A DNA stretch of 40,606 nucleotides from Bdellovibrionales bacterium (GTDB lineage: Bacteria > Bdellovibrionota > Bdellovibrionia > Bdellovibrionales > JAGQZY01). Location of the stretch: NCBI GenBank assembly GCA_020435205.1, contig JAGQZY010000017.1, positions 1-40,606 of the forward strand, in the 5' to 3' direction. The position numbers and the translations under genes are program-made. A model generated the notes under the pieces. The model did not search any database. It was not told the DNA's origin and worked only from the letters and a program-made list of their open reading frames with translations. This document shows, piece by piece, positions 8,444-17,154 of this stretch (positions within the stretch are counted from its first letter, which is position 1; each line of letters opens with the position of its first letter).

Positions 8444-9514
8444 ATGGACCTTAGAGAACCTATTAAGATTTCTACCCTTGGGGAAGCCCTTGGAGCCCTC
8501 CTGGATGATCAGTCTGGAAATTTGGACCTAGAGGTCACCCACTTTTCTACAGCGGAATTGGCCCAAGCCGGAGCTTTTACTTTTATCAACGATGCTAAAA
8601 AGTGGCCCCTTCTTGAACAAAGTCATTGCACCTGTGTTTTGGCGCCATCGGCCCTCAAAGAAAAAGTCGAAAAAAATGACTTGGGCAAAACCTGGCTCTT
8701 TTCAAAAAACGTCGACCTAGCCGCAAGAGACATTAAACAAAAATTCTTTTTTCAGACCCCCTATCAATCCCATTGGCAAGGGATCCATCCCACGGCCGTC
8801 GTTGGTGAGGGCTCGAGCATCGATGACAGTGCCACCCTTGGCCCCCACGCCGTCGTTGGCAAAAATTGCAAAATAGGCAAAGGCACCTTTATTGGAGCCA
8901 ATGCCTGTATCGAAGATGATGTGACCATTGGTGAGCACACCACCATCCACCCTTTAGCCTATGTTGGCCACCATTGTCTCATTGGCAATCACTGTGAAAT
9001 CAAACCCAACGCGGTCATTGGCAGTGAAGGCTTTGGCTATGCCCACGATCACTTGGGCAATCATTATCGCATTCCCCACACGGGTCGAGTGATTTTAAAA
9101 GATCATGTGCACATCGGTGCTGGCAGCGCTGTTGATCGCGGCACCATCACGGACTCTATTATTGGTGAAGGGACCAAAATTGATAACCACGTTCATTGTG
9201 GACATAACTTTGTCATTGGCAAGAATGGGCTGATCACGGGTCAAGTGGTTGTCGCGGGTTCTACCACTATTGGCGACAATTTTATATGTGGAGGTCATAC
9301 AGCGATCACAGGCCACATCCAAGTGGCTGATAATGTACAGGTGGCTGGATTCTCGGGAGTCGCTAAATCCGTGGAGCGCCCCGGTGCCTACGGGGGTTAC
9401 CCTTTGCAGCCCGTTAAGGACTCCCTACGCACTCGCCAAAATCTTCTTCATCTGACAGAAATGCGCAGAAGCATTAAAAAATTGATGAAAAAAGTTTTCC
9501 CTGAGGAAAGTTAG
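8444..9514 (+). CDS. lpxD: UDP-3-O-acylglucosamine N-acyltransferase
   Basis: 356 aa. LpxD adds the second (amide-linked) acyl chain to UDP-3-O-acyl-GlcN in lipid A synthesis. An N-terminal uridine-binding domain (about 1-105) precedes a left-handed beta-helix of hexapeptide repeats (about 112-320) such as IGKGTF, IGEHTT and IGNHCE. The catalytic His corresponds to His254 in HCGHN. A C-terminal helix (RTRQNLLHLTEMRRSIKKL) matches the acyl-carrier-protein contact helix. It stands alone, not in the usual lpxD-fabZ-lpxA cluster. No SD sequence precedes ATG 8444 (AAAACAAAAAGCT). A weak TTCAAG/TAAAAC pair ends 8 nt before the ATG, so a near-leaderless message is possible. Confidence 0.95.
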   Translation: MDLREPIKISTLGEALGALLDDQSGNLDLEVTHFSTAELAQAGAFTFINDAKKWPLLEQSHCTCVLAPSALKEKVEKNDLGKTWLFSKNVDLAARDIKQKFFFQTPYQSHWQGIHPTAVVGEGSSIDDSATLGPHAVVGKNCKIGKGTFIGANACIEDDVTIGEHTTIHPLAYVGHHCLIGNHCEIKPNAVIGSEGFGYAHDHLGNHYRIPHTGRVILKDHVHIGAGSAVDRGTITDSIIGEGTKIDNHVHCGHNFVIGKNGLITGQVVVAGSTTIGDNFICGGHTAITGHIQVADNVQVAGFSGVAKSVERPGAYGGYPLQPVKDSLRTRQNLLHLTEMRRSIKKLMKKVFPEES

Positions 9515-9517
9515 CTT

Positions 9518-9850
9518 TTATTCGGAGTAGACAATTTCGTCATGAATGATTTTGCAACTTTCAGGCTCAAGCTCATAGGCTTCGATAAAATAACCCACAT
9601 TTTCTTCACCACCTAAAAAATAAACCCAAGCCTCTGCTGAGACCACAGTGTATTCATTATTTTTCACAAGCTCTGGAACAATGAGAATTTCACCTTTTTG
9701 GTGGAGACCTTCCGCTGTAATATAATTAATATCCACATAGCGGTTTTGATCTCGCAAATGGTCAGTGATGACTTGGTTGGCGACTTCATCGCAGGCTACA
9801 GCCGAAGAGAGTGAAACAACAATGGGGAATATCAGAAAGAATATCTTCAT
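9518..9850 (-). CDS. Small secreted protein of unknown function
   Basis: 110 aa with a clear signal peptide (residues 1-19, cleavage near AVA/C). The mature part is about 90 residues, rich in acidic and aromatic residues with two Cys (CDEV near the N-terminus and SCKII near the C-terminus), which suggests a disulfide-bonded periplasmic or secreted fold. I do not recognise a family. The start is 3 nt after the stop of the upstream small secreted gene, so the two are probably cotranscribed. Its 3' end meets lpxD with only 3 nt between, and no terminator is visible. Confidence 0.72.
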   Translation of the reverse strand: MKIFFLIFPIVVSLSSAVACDEVANQVITDHLRDQNRYVDINYITAEGLHQKGEILIVPELVKNNEYTVVSAEAWVYFLGGEENVGYFIEAYELEPESCKIIHDEIVYSE

Positions 9851-9853
9851 GAT

Positions 9854-10234
9854 TTACTCTTCATCCTCATAGTGATTTCCATAAGAAGTCACACCCAAAT
9901 AATTAACAGATTGCAGGTAGCAGCCCAAAGAGCCCGCCGAAAGAATCTCCACGTTGTACTCGCTCACCCACCAGTCACCCTCATCATTCTCACCAGTAAT
10001 TTCATAGTGAAAAGTTTCAAGCTCATCGTCTCCTGATTTTTTCGAGGTGAAAGTGACTGAGCGGTCTTCAAAGTATCCTTGAATCACTCCGATATCCTTA
10101 GCCAGTTTATCCTCAATGACTTTGACGTATTCATCAGCTTTAGCTAAGCAGCTAGCATCTGTCAGTTTGAACTCCTTGGCCTGAGCCATAGGCAATGCAA
10201 ATAAAATTGAAATGATTAAAAATGTAGACTTCAT
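9854..10234 (-). CDS. Small secreted protein of unknown function
   Basis: 126 aa. ATG 10234 is preceded by GGGGGAGAT, a strong SD; the frame is open further upstream but without start support. The signal peptide covers residues 1-18 (cleavage near AQA/K). The mature protein has two Cys (ASCLAKADEY and GSLGCYLQS), a predicted mixed alpha/beta content and an acidic C-terminus (HYEDEE). It resembles its downstream neighbour in size, export and Cys number, so they may work together. I do not recognise the family. Confidence 0.75.
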   Translation of the reverse strand: MKSTFLIISILFALPMAQAKEFKLTDASCLAKADEYVKVIEDKLAKDIGVIQGYFEDRSVTFTSKKSGDDELETFHYEITGENDEGDWWVSEYNVEILSAGSLGCYLQSVNYLGVTSYGNHYEDEE

Positions 10235-10267
10235 ATCTCCCCCTATAAGTGCCGCCAACTTAGCTAA

Positions 10268-10296
10268 TTTCAAGGGGACCAGCAAGCCCCCTGAAA
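10268..10296 (-). terminator. Hairpin between the hydrolase and small secreted genes
   Basis: Read on the minus strand, TTTCAGGGG and CCCCTTGAAA pair with one bulge around a 10-nt loop. It lies downstream of the serine hydrolase gene and 34 nt upstream of the next gene. It lacks a T-run, so it is a weak terminator or mRNA stability element. Confidence 0.3.
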
Positions 10297-10332
10297 ATCT
10301 TTCCTGAAGGACTCTCGAAATGTAGATAAAGT

Positions 10333-11373
10333 TTATTGAGTCGGAGCAGCCACTTGCTTCCAAAAGAGATCTAAAAGCCGGAGAGTGAAGCTGCGCCGGT
10401 TATATGGAGAACGCGAAGGCACGAGGTCTATATGACTCACATCATCGAGGATCACATAGGAGGAGCCAGGGACCACAGCCCGCATGGGCTCGATAACTCC
10501 GTCGCTCAAAGGGGCATTGGGGACCATCACCTCAAGCTGCTTTCTCAAAAAGTAATTGAGGCGGCCATAACTCTGCCAACTCCCTACAGAAAGGGTAGGT
10601 ATCTTGGATACCAGTTCTCTAATAGCTTCCTCATTCTCTGCCAGGAAAAGTTCGCGCACATCCGTTCGCAGGGAATAAAGCACTTCAGAATCACCAGAGG
10701 ACCAAGAGATCAAGAGATCAATAAACCAGCGACTGACGGCCCGGAAGGGATGCTTTAAAAAATCCTCTGGTGAAGTCCCAACAAACTTAGGGTCGGTTAA
10801 ATTATCCGCCAACCGAGTGCCGCGAATAGCCCCCTGCACAGATATCCAACCTTTCACTTTGTTCTGTAATTCAGGATAAGTTAAAAGAGCATAGAGGACA
10901 TCTACACTACCTTTACTATGGGAAACCAAAATGACTGGTTTTTGTGAATCGCGAATGGCCTTAACGATGTCTGCAGCATTGATTTCTGATTCCGCTTCTG
11001 TGTCTGTATTGGCGACTTCAAAATCTAGGTTTGGTTTCATGCCCATCTCAGAAAATATTTCCACTTGGGTGGCAAAATTTTTGTCTATGTAGTCAAAATA
11101 GTCAGCAAGAAAGCCTCTGACCAAAATAAACTTATACTTTTTCATGGTGTGCAAAGCCTTACTATCTTCAAGAATATTTTGAAAATCTTCGCTAAGATCG
11201 CGGGAACCTTGATTGAGATTCTGAATGGCCTTGCGGTCAAGAACCTTGTCACTGAAAACTCGGGGCGAAGCCGATAGAGCCCACACCGGCAACGCCTGAC
11301 CCAAAACGGGAGTGGCAAATAATAAAAAAAATGCGAACGCGAGCGACTGAATTGATCCCATATATCCGCGCAT
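10333..11373 (-). CDS. Secreted alpha/beta hydrolase (lipase/esterase-like)
   Basis: 346 aa. A signal peptide (cleavage near VLG/QA) directs it to the periplasm or outside. The alpha/beta-hydrolase nucleophile elbow is SHSKGS, preceded by the strand PVILV; likely Asp and His partners lie in PLSDGVIEP and DDVSHIDLVPS, the usual order Ser-Asp-His. No oxyanion or lid feature identifies a substrate; lipase, esterase and thioesterase are all possible. Two starts are possible: ATG 11373 (no SD, overlapping a TATAAT box) and ATG 11361 four codons later, preceded by GCGGAT. In both cases the signal peptide is intact. Confidence 0.78.
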   Translation of the reverse strand: MRGYMGSIQSLAFAFFLLFATPVLGQALPVWALSASPRVFSDKVLDRKAIQNLNQGSRDLSEDFQNILEDSKALHTMKKYKFILVRGFLADYFDYIDKNFATQVEIFSEMGMKPNLDFEVANTDTEAESEINAADIVKAIRDSQKPVILVSHSKGSVDVLYALLTYPELQNKVKGWISVQGAIRGTRLADNLTDPKFVGTSPEDFLKHPFRAVSRWFIDLLISWSSGDSEVLYSLRTDVRELFLAENEEAIRELVSKIPTLSVGSWQSYGRLNYFLRKQLEVMVPNAPLSDGVIEPMRAVVPGSSYVILDDVSHIDLVPSRSPYNRRSFTLRLLDLFWKQVAAPTQ

Positions 11374-11378
11374 ATTAT
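11373..11378 (-). promoter_or_regulatory. TATAAT -10 box overlapping the hydrolase start
   Basis: On the minus strand TATAAT ends within the first possible ATG (11373-11371). A transcript starting 6-7 nt downstream would begin just before ATG 11361, giving a nearly leaderless message from the second start. The -35 is poor. Confidence 0.35.
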
Positions 11379-11459
11379 AGAATAAGCTAAGGGCCGTTGG
11401 AAAGGATGGCTCTTTTAAACTGAAGCTTTTACAGGAACCCCTGTTTAAACTTTAGTCGC

Positions 11460-12083
11460 TTACAAGACGCCGATCAGAGCAAAACCTGGGATCACAGAGG
11501 TCGTAAAAGTCACATCTTTGTCCATGGAAATCATACTTTTACCATGGACGTTAATGGCAAAGGTATCCGACGTCCAGAAATTAAAGCCAAGATCCGCCTG
11601 CACATAGTTAAAGGTAATATCGTTCCAGCTAACGAAGTCAAAAATACTGTCATCTTGCTCATCGGTCGTTAGGCTTCCTGCTCTCCAGGTCACGTAGGAG
11701 TATCGAGCCGAAAGATAGACCTCAAACCAATTCTTGCGATAACTTGTGACAGGTCCAAGGAAAAAGCCATCCGAGTTTCCAAAACCAGAACCATAAAAGG
11801 CGCCGCCATAGGCCGCTAAAGACCAACCCTGGGCTTGGTTAATAAAAGAGTATTTTCCCCAAGCCGAGTAAACCATACCGAAGTTTCTTTCAATGAGAAT
11901 ACCGGCATCAAAGTTATCGGTAAGTCCTCGACTGACGGATAGACCCACTGCAGGAAGGACATTGCCGTCAATCTCCCACTTACCTTTACCAACAGTACGA
12001 CCGTTTTTAGTAGTGGTCATCGGCGCTAGAGCACAGCCTGTGGTGAACGACAAAAGAATGAAACATGCAAAGAATTTTTTCAT
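11460..12083 (-). CDS. Outer-membrane beta-barrel-like lipoprotein
   Basis: 207 aa. The standard lipobox TTGC places the lipid-modified Cys at residue 17. Downstream are alternating hydrophobic/aromatic segments typical of beta-strands (for example AVGLSVSRGLTDNFDAGIL, WFEVYLSARYSYVTWRAG, YVQADLGFNFW, AINVHGKSMISM), resembling eight-stranded or larger outer-membrane barrels. The role is unknown. It follows the metallo-beta-lactamase-fold gene by 23 nt with its own SD (AGGGAAG), so a common transcript is likely. Confidence 0.7.
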   Translation of the reverse strand: MKKFFACFILLSFTTGCALAPMTTTKNGRTVGKGKWEIDGNVLPAVGLSVSRGLTDNFDAGILIERNFGMVYSAWGKYSFINQAQGWSLAAYGGAFYGSGFGNSDGFFLGPVTSYRKNWFEVYLSARYSYVTWRAGSLTTDEQDDSIFDFVSWNDITFNYVQADLGFNFWTSDTFAINVHGKSMISMDKDVTFTTSVIPGFALIGVL

Positions 12084-12106
12084 AAAACTTCCCTGTTGAG
12101 TCGACC

Positions 12107-12853
12107 CTATCGATTACGCAAAAGATCGAAGTTTTCTTCTAGAGAAGTGTAGCCAGGGATTTCTGGCCAGTCAAATTTCTCACGACACAGAGAGAACTCC
12201 ACTGCTGAATCTGACAAGGATTGCAAATAGTCCACAAATCCCTGTAGCTTTTTAGCCTCACACACGTCACCTTCATGGGGAACGAGATGGCTTGGCTGGT
12301 ATTTTTTAACGAGAGCCTGTAAGGTTTCCACCCAATTCTTTGGGTTCAAGCCCCTCTGGGAATCAATGATGGGATGGATGCCGTTGTAAAACAGACCACC
12401 TAAAAATAAGACTTTGCGATTTTTTAAGTACACCACAATATCTTTTTCCGAAAAGGTAGCCTCTACGGGTTCGATCACTACGGTTTCATCGCCCCACTGA
12501 ATTTCTATAGTTTCACTGACATCCCTAGGAGTAATGATTTTTGTAAAAGAAAACTCATTTGCTCCCCCAATATAATCGGGAAAAGTCGATGTAGCGATAA
12601 GAGTGGGGGTTTGGCCAGAAAGATTATCTTTAAGCTTTTGAGAGGCCACCCCACTATTGCAATTGATCAATAAGGTTTCTTTACCGTTTTTTAAAACTCC
12701 ACAATTGCCACTACCACCAAGAAAATAACTGAAAGATTGATCCACATCATGAACATGACTCGGCCAGAGGGGGCGTTTTTCAGGCTTCACATAATCCACC
12801 GTCGTGCCCATAAAAACTCCCCAGAATGTATAAAAAGCTTTCATTATTCCCAT
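12107..12853 (-). CDS. Metallo-beta-lactamase-fold protein with degenerate metal site
   Basis: 248 aa. The overall order is that of a metallo-beta-lactamase (MBL) domain: N-terminal strands with GSGNCGVLKNGKETLLINC, then the segment that normally reads THxHxDHxGG but here is TSTFPDYIGGANEF, then KVLFLGGLFYNG (normally GDxxF, the bridging-Asp strand), and PSHLVPHEGD (which often carries the last His). Most metal ligands are absent, so it is probably not a zinc hydrolase. The start at ATG 12853 overlaps the stop of the DUF2156 gene as TAATG, with GGAG 8 nt upstream; the coupling implies a shared task. It could instead be a binding or regulatory partner. Confidence 0.7.
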   Translation of the reverse strand: MGIMKAFYTFWGVFMGTTVDYVKPEKRPLWPSHVHDVDQSFSYFLGGSGNCGVLKNGKETLLINCNSGVASQKLKDNLSGQTPTLIATSTFPDYIGGANEFSFTKIITPRDVSETIEIQWGDETVVIEPVEATFSEKDIVVYLKNRKVLFLGGLFYNGIHPIIDSQRGLNPKNWVETLQALVKKYQPSHLVPHEGDVCEAKKLQGFVDYLQSLSDSAVEFSLCREKFDWPEIPGYTSLEENFDLLRNR

Positions 12854-13893
12854 TAGCGAGGCTCCGGGTTTCTGAGGGTGACCCAAGCAAGATCGGCTAA
12901 ACCTAACCATTTGTTATTTTTATTTTGGAAAAAGCAAAATTCTTTCTCTTCGATACCAGCAAACTTCTTTTTGAAGGCATGCAACCCGCGGGGTCGATAG
13001 AGAAAAGGAACCTGGTAGAGTAGTGAAAAAAGCCTCGCCATCAAACTTTCCCGCCCTACTCGCGCAAAAGGACTGAGACCCAAATTCAATTCCGACACTC
13101 CTTCCTCCTTTAGAATCTCAATAAGGAAGGAAATCAAAAAACTTAACGCATGAGGATCGCGCTTGGGATCATACATGAGATGATCCACATAAAAACCCAA
13201 TTCCCCATCCTGCAAATAAGGAAGGAGACTACAAAAAGCCAAACACTCCCCGTTTTTTTCTACCACAAACCACTCTTCGTAGGACTCTACGGGATTGTTG
13301 GCACAAGGTTTGGACAGCAAGAAACGAATGTGAAAGGGAAGCTTGGCTCGTTTCCAATTTCTGTATAGCCCGAACACTCGGCTTTGATCGGCGCGGTCTT
13401 TGCGGTAAATGGGCAAGGCTGTGTAGTCATGTTGCTGACCCTTGCGCAAAGCCCGGCGCACTTCTTTGGCATCTGGGGATGATAAATCAAAATCTTGTAA
13501 AGGAATGCGCACACTCGTCCCCAACGGCACTTTAAAAAAGTGAGGCTCTGTAAATTGCCTTCCCACATAATAACCACAGATTTTTTTCTTCTTACGACGG
13601 GCAAATTCCCGAAAGGCTTGAAAGACTTCGGAGGCATCAGAGCCTGCGGCCACCAAAGGTTCACCAGCCACCACTAGGTGCTGCAAGGTCTCCTCATAGG
13701 CAATCAGAGCGTCACCAGCATAAAAAAAGCGCTTACCGGTTTTCCAATGGGTGAGAAAATAAGGGGGAATATCAGAAAAAATGGATTTCTGGAACCATCT
13801 TAGAGCTTCATCGGCCTCAGTGGGGTGGGCCAGTCTATAGGAGCGAAGAACTGTCACAAGAAGGGTGTTAGAACACCCTTCCGGATCTGACAA
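12853..13893 (-). CDS. DUF2156 (MprF C-terminal-like) acyltransferase
   Basis: Up to 346 aa. It resembles the soluble synthase domain of phosphatidylglycerol lysyltransferase MprF (two GNAT-like folds): an early '[20 protein letters not shown]' segment, '[12 protein letters not shown]', '[18 protein letters not shown]' and a final '[13 protein letters not shown]', the family's FxGLRxYKxKF signature. Such domains move amino acids or acyl groups from tRNA or thioester carriers to lipids; the acceptor here is unknown and there are no membrane segments. The start is uncertain: TTG 13893 is 3 nt after the hppA stop with no SD, and a hairpin (13861-13880) lies inside the first codons. GTG 13857 is an alternative. 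Stop and next start overlap (TAATG). Confidence 0.72.
   Translation of the reverse strand: MSDPEGCSNTLLVTVLRSYRLAHPTEADEALRWFQKSIFSDIPPYFLTHWKTGKRFFYAGDALIAYEETLQHLVVAGEPLVAAGSDASEVFQAFREFARRKKKKICGYYVGRQFTEPHFFKVPLGTSVRIPLQDFDLSSPDAKEVRRALRKGQQHDYTALPIYRKDRADQSRVFGLYRNWKRAKLPFHIRFLLSKPCANNPVESYEEWFVVEKNGECLAFCSLLPYLQDGELGFYVDHLMYDPKRDPHALSFLISFLIEILKEEGVSELNLGLSPFARVGRESLMARLFSLLYQVPFLYRPRGLHAFKKKFAGIEEKEFCFFQNKNNKWLGLADLAWVTLRNPEPR
13861..13880 (-). terminator. Hairpin after hppA
   Basis: AAGGGTGT and ACACCCTT form a perfect 8-bp stem with a 4-nt loop, 17 nt beyond the hppA stop. On the minus strand it is followed by CTTGTG, a poor T-run. It could end or attenuate hppA transcription before the DUF2156 gene; it overlaps that gene's first codons if TTG 13893 is the start. 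Confidence 0.4.
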
Positions 13894-13896
13894 TGA

Positions 13897-15957
13897 TTAT
13901 TTCATTGCAATAACAGAGGCGAGCAATAGAGCCACAATAGACATCAATTTGATCAAGATGTTCATGGCAGGGCCCGTAGTATCTTTGAAGGGGTCTCCCA
14001 CAGTGTCACCGACAACAGTGGCTTTGTGAGCTTCCGTGCCTTTTTTCTCACCTTCAATAGAGCCCGTCTCAATGGCTTTCTTGGCGTTATCCCAAGCACC
14101 ACCAGCATTGGACATAAGAAGGGCGAGAAGCACTCCAGAAAGAGTGGCGCCAGCAAGCATACCACCAAGGGCAGCCGGCCCAAGGAACCAACCCACAACC
14201 ACAGGAGCAATCACAGCAAGAAGACCTGGCAAAATCATTTCACGAAGAGCGGCATTGGTAGAAATCTCCACACAACGAGCCGTATCCGGTTTTCCAGTTC
14301 CCTCAAGAAGGCCAGGGATCTCTTTGAACTGACGACGAATCTCCGTCACCATATCAGAGGCTGCTTTCCCCACAGAAGTCATAGTCATGGCTCCGGCCCA
14401 AAGAGGAACCACGGCACCTAAGAAAAGACCAATCACCACCATGGGATCAGTGATGTCCATAGTCAGTGGTGAAGCACCATTAGCGATACGTACTGCGTTT
14501 ACAGATGAGCCGTAGGCCACGAAGAGAGCCAGAGCTGTCAGAGCCGCGGAACCAATGGCAAAACCCTTACCCATAGCGGCTGTGGTGTTTCCAATAGCAT
14601 CGAGCTCGTCAGTGATGGCGCGAACGTCAGGACCAAGGCCAGACATTTCGGAAACACCACCGGCATTATCAGCCACAGGGCCGTAAGCATCGATAGTCAT
14701 AGTCACACCCACTGTAGCCAGCATACCAACGGCAGCCAGTGCAATTCCGTAAAGGCCAGCGGTGTTGTAAGAAACAAAGATACAGGCGCAAAGGATAATG
14801 AGTGGGAACACACAAGACTCGAGACCCACAGCAAAACCAGTGATGATGTTTGTCGCAGGACCTGTTTTGGAAGCCTCAGCAATTCTTAAGATCGGGCTTT
14901 TTGCCGTGTAGTACTCAGTGATGTAACCAATCGCTAGGCCAGCCACAGTACCTGCCAAGATCGGCATAAAGGCACCGGTCTCAAAACCAAGAACTTGCAA
15001 CCCTAGAAAAGAAAAAACAAGAAAGCCACCAGCGGCTGTGTACTCAGAAACATGGAGAGCTTTGGCTGGAGGAAGGGACTTAAAGAAGTTCATTCCAATG
15101 ATTCCAACAAAAGAAGAGGCAAGGCCCATCACAGCAAGCATCAATGGAAGACCCATCAACAAGTAGCGAGCGCCATCTCCGCTAGAGTGAACTTTTAAAA
15201 GAGACTCAACACTCATAGTGGCGGCAATCGCAATGGTGGCCACCATGGCGCCCACATAGGATTCAAAAATATCGGCACCCATACCAGCCACATCACCCAC
15301 GTTGTCACCAACGTTATCGGCGATCACACCAGGGTTACGAGGGTCATCTTCTGGGATACCGGCTTCTACTTTACCAACAAGGTCAGAACCGACGTCAGCA
15401 GCTTTAGTGAAAATACCGCCACCCACGCGAGCAAAAAGAGCAATCGAAGAAGCACCCATGGAGAAACCAGAAATCACACCCACGGTGTCTACATATTGAC
15501 CCCAGATGAAGTAGAACACGCCAAGACCAACAAGACCAAGACTGGCCACAGAAAGTCCCATGACCGCGCCACCTTGGAAAGCCACAAGAAGAGCTGGGCC
15601 GATACCACCTTCTTTTGCCGCCGTTGCTGTACGAACGTTACTACGCGTGGCCGCTTTCATACCGATGAAACCAGCAGTTCCAGAGGCAAGAGCTCCACAC
15701 AAAAAGGCAAATGCCGTTTCCCAACCCTTGATGGGGAAAAGAATGGCAAATACAGCCACCACGAAAATGGCGAGCAATTTATACTCGGCTTTCATGAAGG
15801 TCATGGCGCCTAAGTGAATCTCATCACCAATAGCAGTCATTTTTGCATCACCTGTAGAGAGGCGCATGATTCCAAAGTAGAGGAATGCAGCAAACGCCAG
15901 TCCAAGGCCTCCTGCAACCGGTGCAACAATACCGATGGACTCAATCATTAGAGACAT
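13897..15957 (-). CDS. hppA: Membrane-bound pyrophosphatase, K+-dependent type
   Basis: 686 aa, about 16 membrane helices. It couples hydrolysis of pyrophosphate to export of H+ (or Na+) across the inner membrane. The catalytic loop [11 protein letters not shown], followed by [22 protein letters not shown], is fully conserved, as are [14 protein letters not shown] and DNAGG motifs. At the cation-specificity site the sequence reads GNTTAA, with Ala where K+-independent enzymes have Lys (GNTTKA); by that established rule the enzyme needs K+. Whether it pumps H+ or Na+ cannot be decided by eye. GGAG lies 9 nt before ATG 15957. It is the first gene of the leftward group. Confidence 0.96.
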   Translation of the reverse strand: MSLMIESIGIVAPVAGGLGLAFAAFLYFGIMRLSTGDAKMTAIGDEIHLGAMTFMKAEYKLLAIFVVAVFAILFPIKGWETAFAFLCGALASGTAGFIGMKAATRSNVRTATAAKEGGIGPALLVAFQGGAVMGLSVASLGLVGLGVFYFIWGQYVDTVGVISGFSMGASSIALFARVGGGIFTKAADVGSDLVGKVEAGIPEDDPRNPGVIADNVGDNVGDVAGMGADIFESYVGAMVATIAIAATMSVESLLKVHSSGDGARYLLMGLPLMLAVMGLASSFVGIIGMNFFKSLPPAKALHVSEYTAAGGFLVFSFLGLQVLGFETGAFMPILAGTVAGLAIGYITEYYTAKSPILRIAEASKTGPATNIITGFAVGLESCVFPLIILCACIFVSYNTAGLYGIALAAVGMLATVGVTMTIDAYGPVADNAGGVSEMSGLGPDVRAITDELDAIGNTTAAMGKGFAIGSAALTALALFVAYGSSVNAVRIANGASPLTMDITDPMVVIGLFLGAVVPLWAGAMTMTSVGKAASDMVTEIRRQFKEIPGLLEGTGKPDTARCVEISTNAALREMILPGLLAVIAPVVVGWFLGPAALGGMLAGATLSGVLLALLMSNAGGAWDNAKKAIETGSIEGEKKGTEAHKATVVGDTVGDPFKDTTGPAMNILIKLMSIVALLLASVIAMK

Positions 15958-16163
15958 CTGAGGTTTCTCCTTATATTAAAGGGTTAAATATTTGTTTTTG
16001 TAAGACTCTTTGGTTCACCCAAAATGACGCAATTGTCAACGAGATTACGCCCCTCAGAAACCGGACGCATGGCGTTTTGCGAATTGTTGGCCCTGTCCGT
16101 AGAAGAGGGTTGACGAAATCACCCCGATGCCCTGATTTTGGGCACTTACCGCGCGGAGGAACT

Positions 16164-16529
16164 GTGAGCTACGAGGTCTACAAGCTTTTACATTTATTCG
16201 GAATCTTTCTTTTAATCATCTCTTTGAGTGGGATCGCCTCTCATATTTTACAAGGTGGCACGAAAGGCAATTTCAAGAATCGCAAGTTTTTTGGAGCTCT
16301 TCATGGCACTGGTCTTACTATCAGCCTGATCGCAGGATTTGGACTCATTGCCCGCCGCGGATTTGAAATGACCAGTGGTTGGATTTTAGGAAAGCTGCTT
16401 TTTTGGCTGATCCTTGGCGCCTTTCCCGTGATTTTTTACCGACAAAACTCAACTTCGAAAAATAGTTTATACGCTATGATCGCGATTCTGGTCGCCATGC
16501 TTTACCTAGTTGAGTACAAACCATTTTAA
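16164..16529 (+). CDS. Small four-helix membrane protein
   Basis: 121 aa, starting at GTG 16164 with GGAGG 4 nt upstream; the longer open frame upstream overlaps hppA and its leader and looks non-coding. Four membrane helices are evident (about 5-28, 42-62, 68-88, 98-118). A His near the start (LLHLFGI) and another in GALHGTG lie in or near helices, reminiscent of small CopD/SirB2-like membrane proteins, but I cannot assign a family. It is followed 12 nt later by the DUF1499 gene, with which it is probably cotranscribed. It is divergent from hppA. Confidence 0.72.
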   Translation: MSYEVYKLLHLFGIFLLIISLSGIASHILQGGTKGNFKNRKFFGALHGTGLTISLIAGFGLIARRGFEMTSGWILGKLLFWLILGAFPVIFYRQNSTSKNSLYAMIAILVAMLYLVEYKPF

Positions 16530-16541
16530 TGGAGAATAACT

Positions 16542-17039
16542 ATGAAGATTATCAAAGGAATATTTGCACTACTCACTGTCATCGTCGTCGCTTGGGGAGG
16601 CTTGATGTTTTGGCAAGGTCTTAAAAGCAAGCAAACGACTGCCAATATTGGACTAGAAAACGGATCACTCAAGCCTTGTGGTGATAAACCCAACTGTATT
16701 TCTAGTGTAAATGAGGCTGGCTCACCATTTTTCTTTCGCCCGATAGAAAGCGAAAACATCGAGGTCACCTGGGACAACCTCAACATTCTACTTCCCGAGC
16801 TTGGGTTTACCATTGTGAAAGCTGAAGAAAACTATATTCATGCCACCGCGACCACAGCCTTTTTTCGCTTTGTTGATGATATGGAATTTTTACTGAACGA
16901 AGCCAATAACAAAATTTTTGTGCGCTCCCAATCTCGAGTGGGATACTCCGACATGGGGACCAACCGTAAACGCATGCACCACTTAGTTCATGAACTCATG
17001 AACATGGGACAAGGCCCCGCTGAGGGAGAAAAGCCCTAA
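16542..17039 (+). CDS. DUF1499 family protein
   Basis: 165 aa. One N-terminal membrane anchor or signal (residues 5-24) precedes a DUF1499 domain: the signature PCGDKPNCISS, the strand YIHATATTAFFRFVDDMEF and the conserved VRSQSRVGYSDMGTNRKR. The family is widespread in proteobacteria and plastids; its biochemical role is not established. It is likely membrane-anchored facing the periplasm. GGAG is 8 nt upstream of the ATG. The family match is strong across the full domain. Confidence 0.88.
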   Translation: MKIIKGIFALLTVIVVAWGGLMFWQGLKSKQTTANIGLENGSLKPCGDKPNCISSVNEAGSPFFFRPIESENIEVTWDNLNILLPELGFTIVKAEENYIHATATTAFFRFVDDMEFLLNEANNKIFVRSQSRVGYSDMGTNRKRMHHLVHELMNMGQGPAEGEKP

Positions 17040-17154
17040 TAAATCTCAATTTGATTCAGATTTATTCCGTCTCCTATCACTTATTGGGACTTTCTTTTTC
17101 TTTGACTCAATATCTAGTAAAATGAAAGGGAGTTCTAAGGGTTTGGGGGAATTC

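Noticed and set aside
15885-16163. N-terminal extension of the four-helix membrane protein
   Set aside because: It overlaps the start of hppA antisense and reads as non-protein sequence; GTG 16164 with GGAGG explains the gene better.
17041-17063. AAATCT/AGATTT inverted repeat after the DUF1499 gene
   Set aside because: Arms are short and AT-rich with an 11-nt loop and no clean T-run; too weak to call a terminator.
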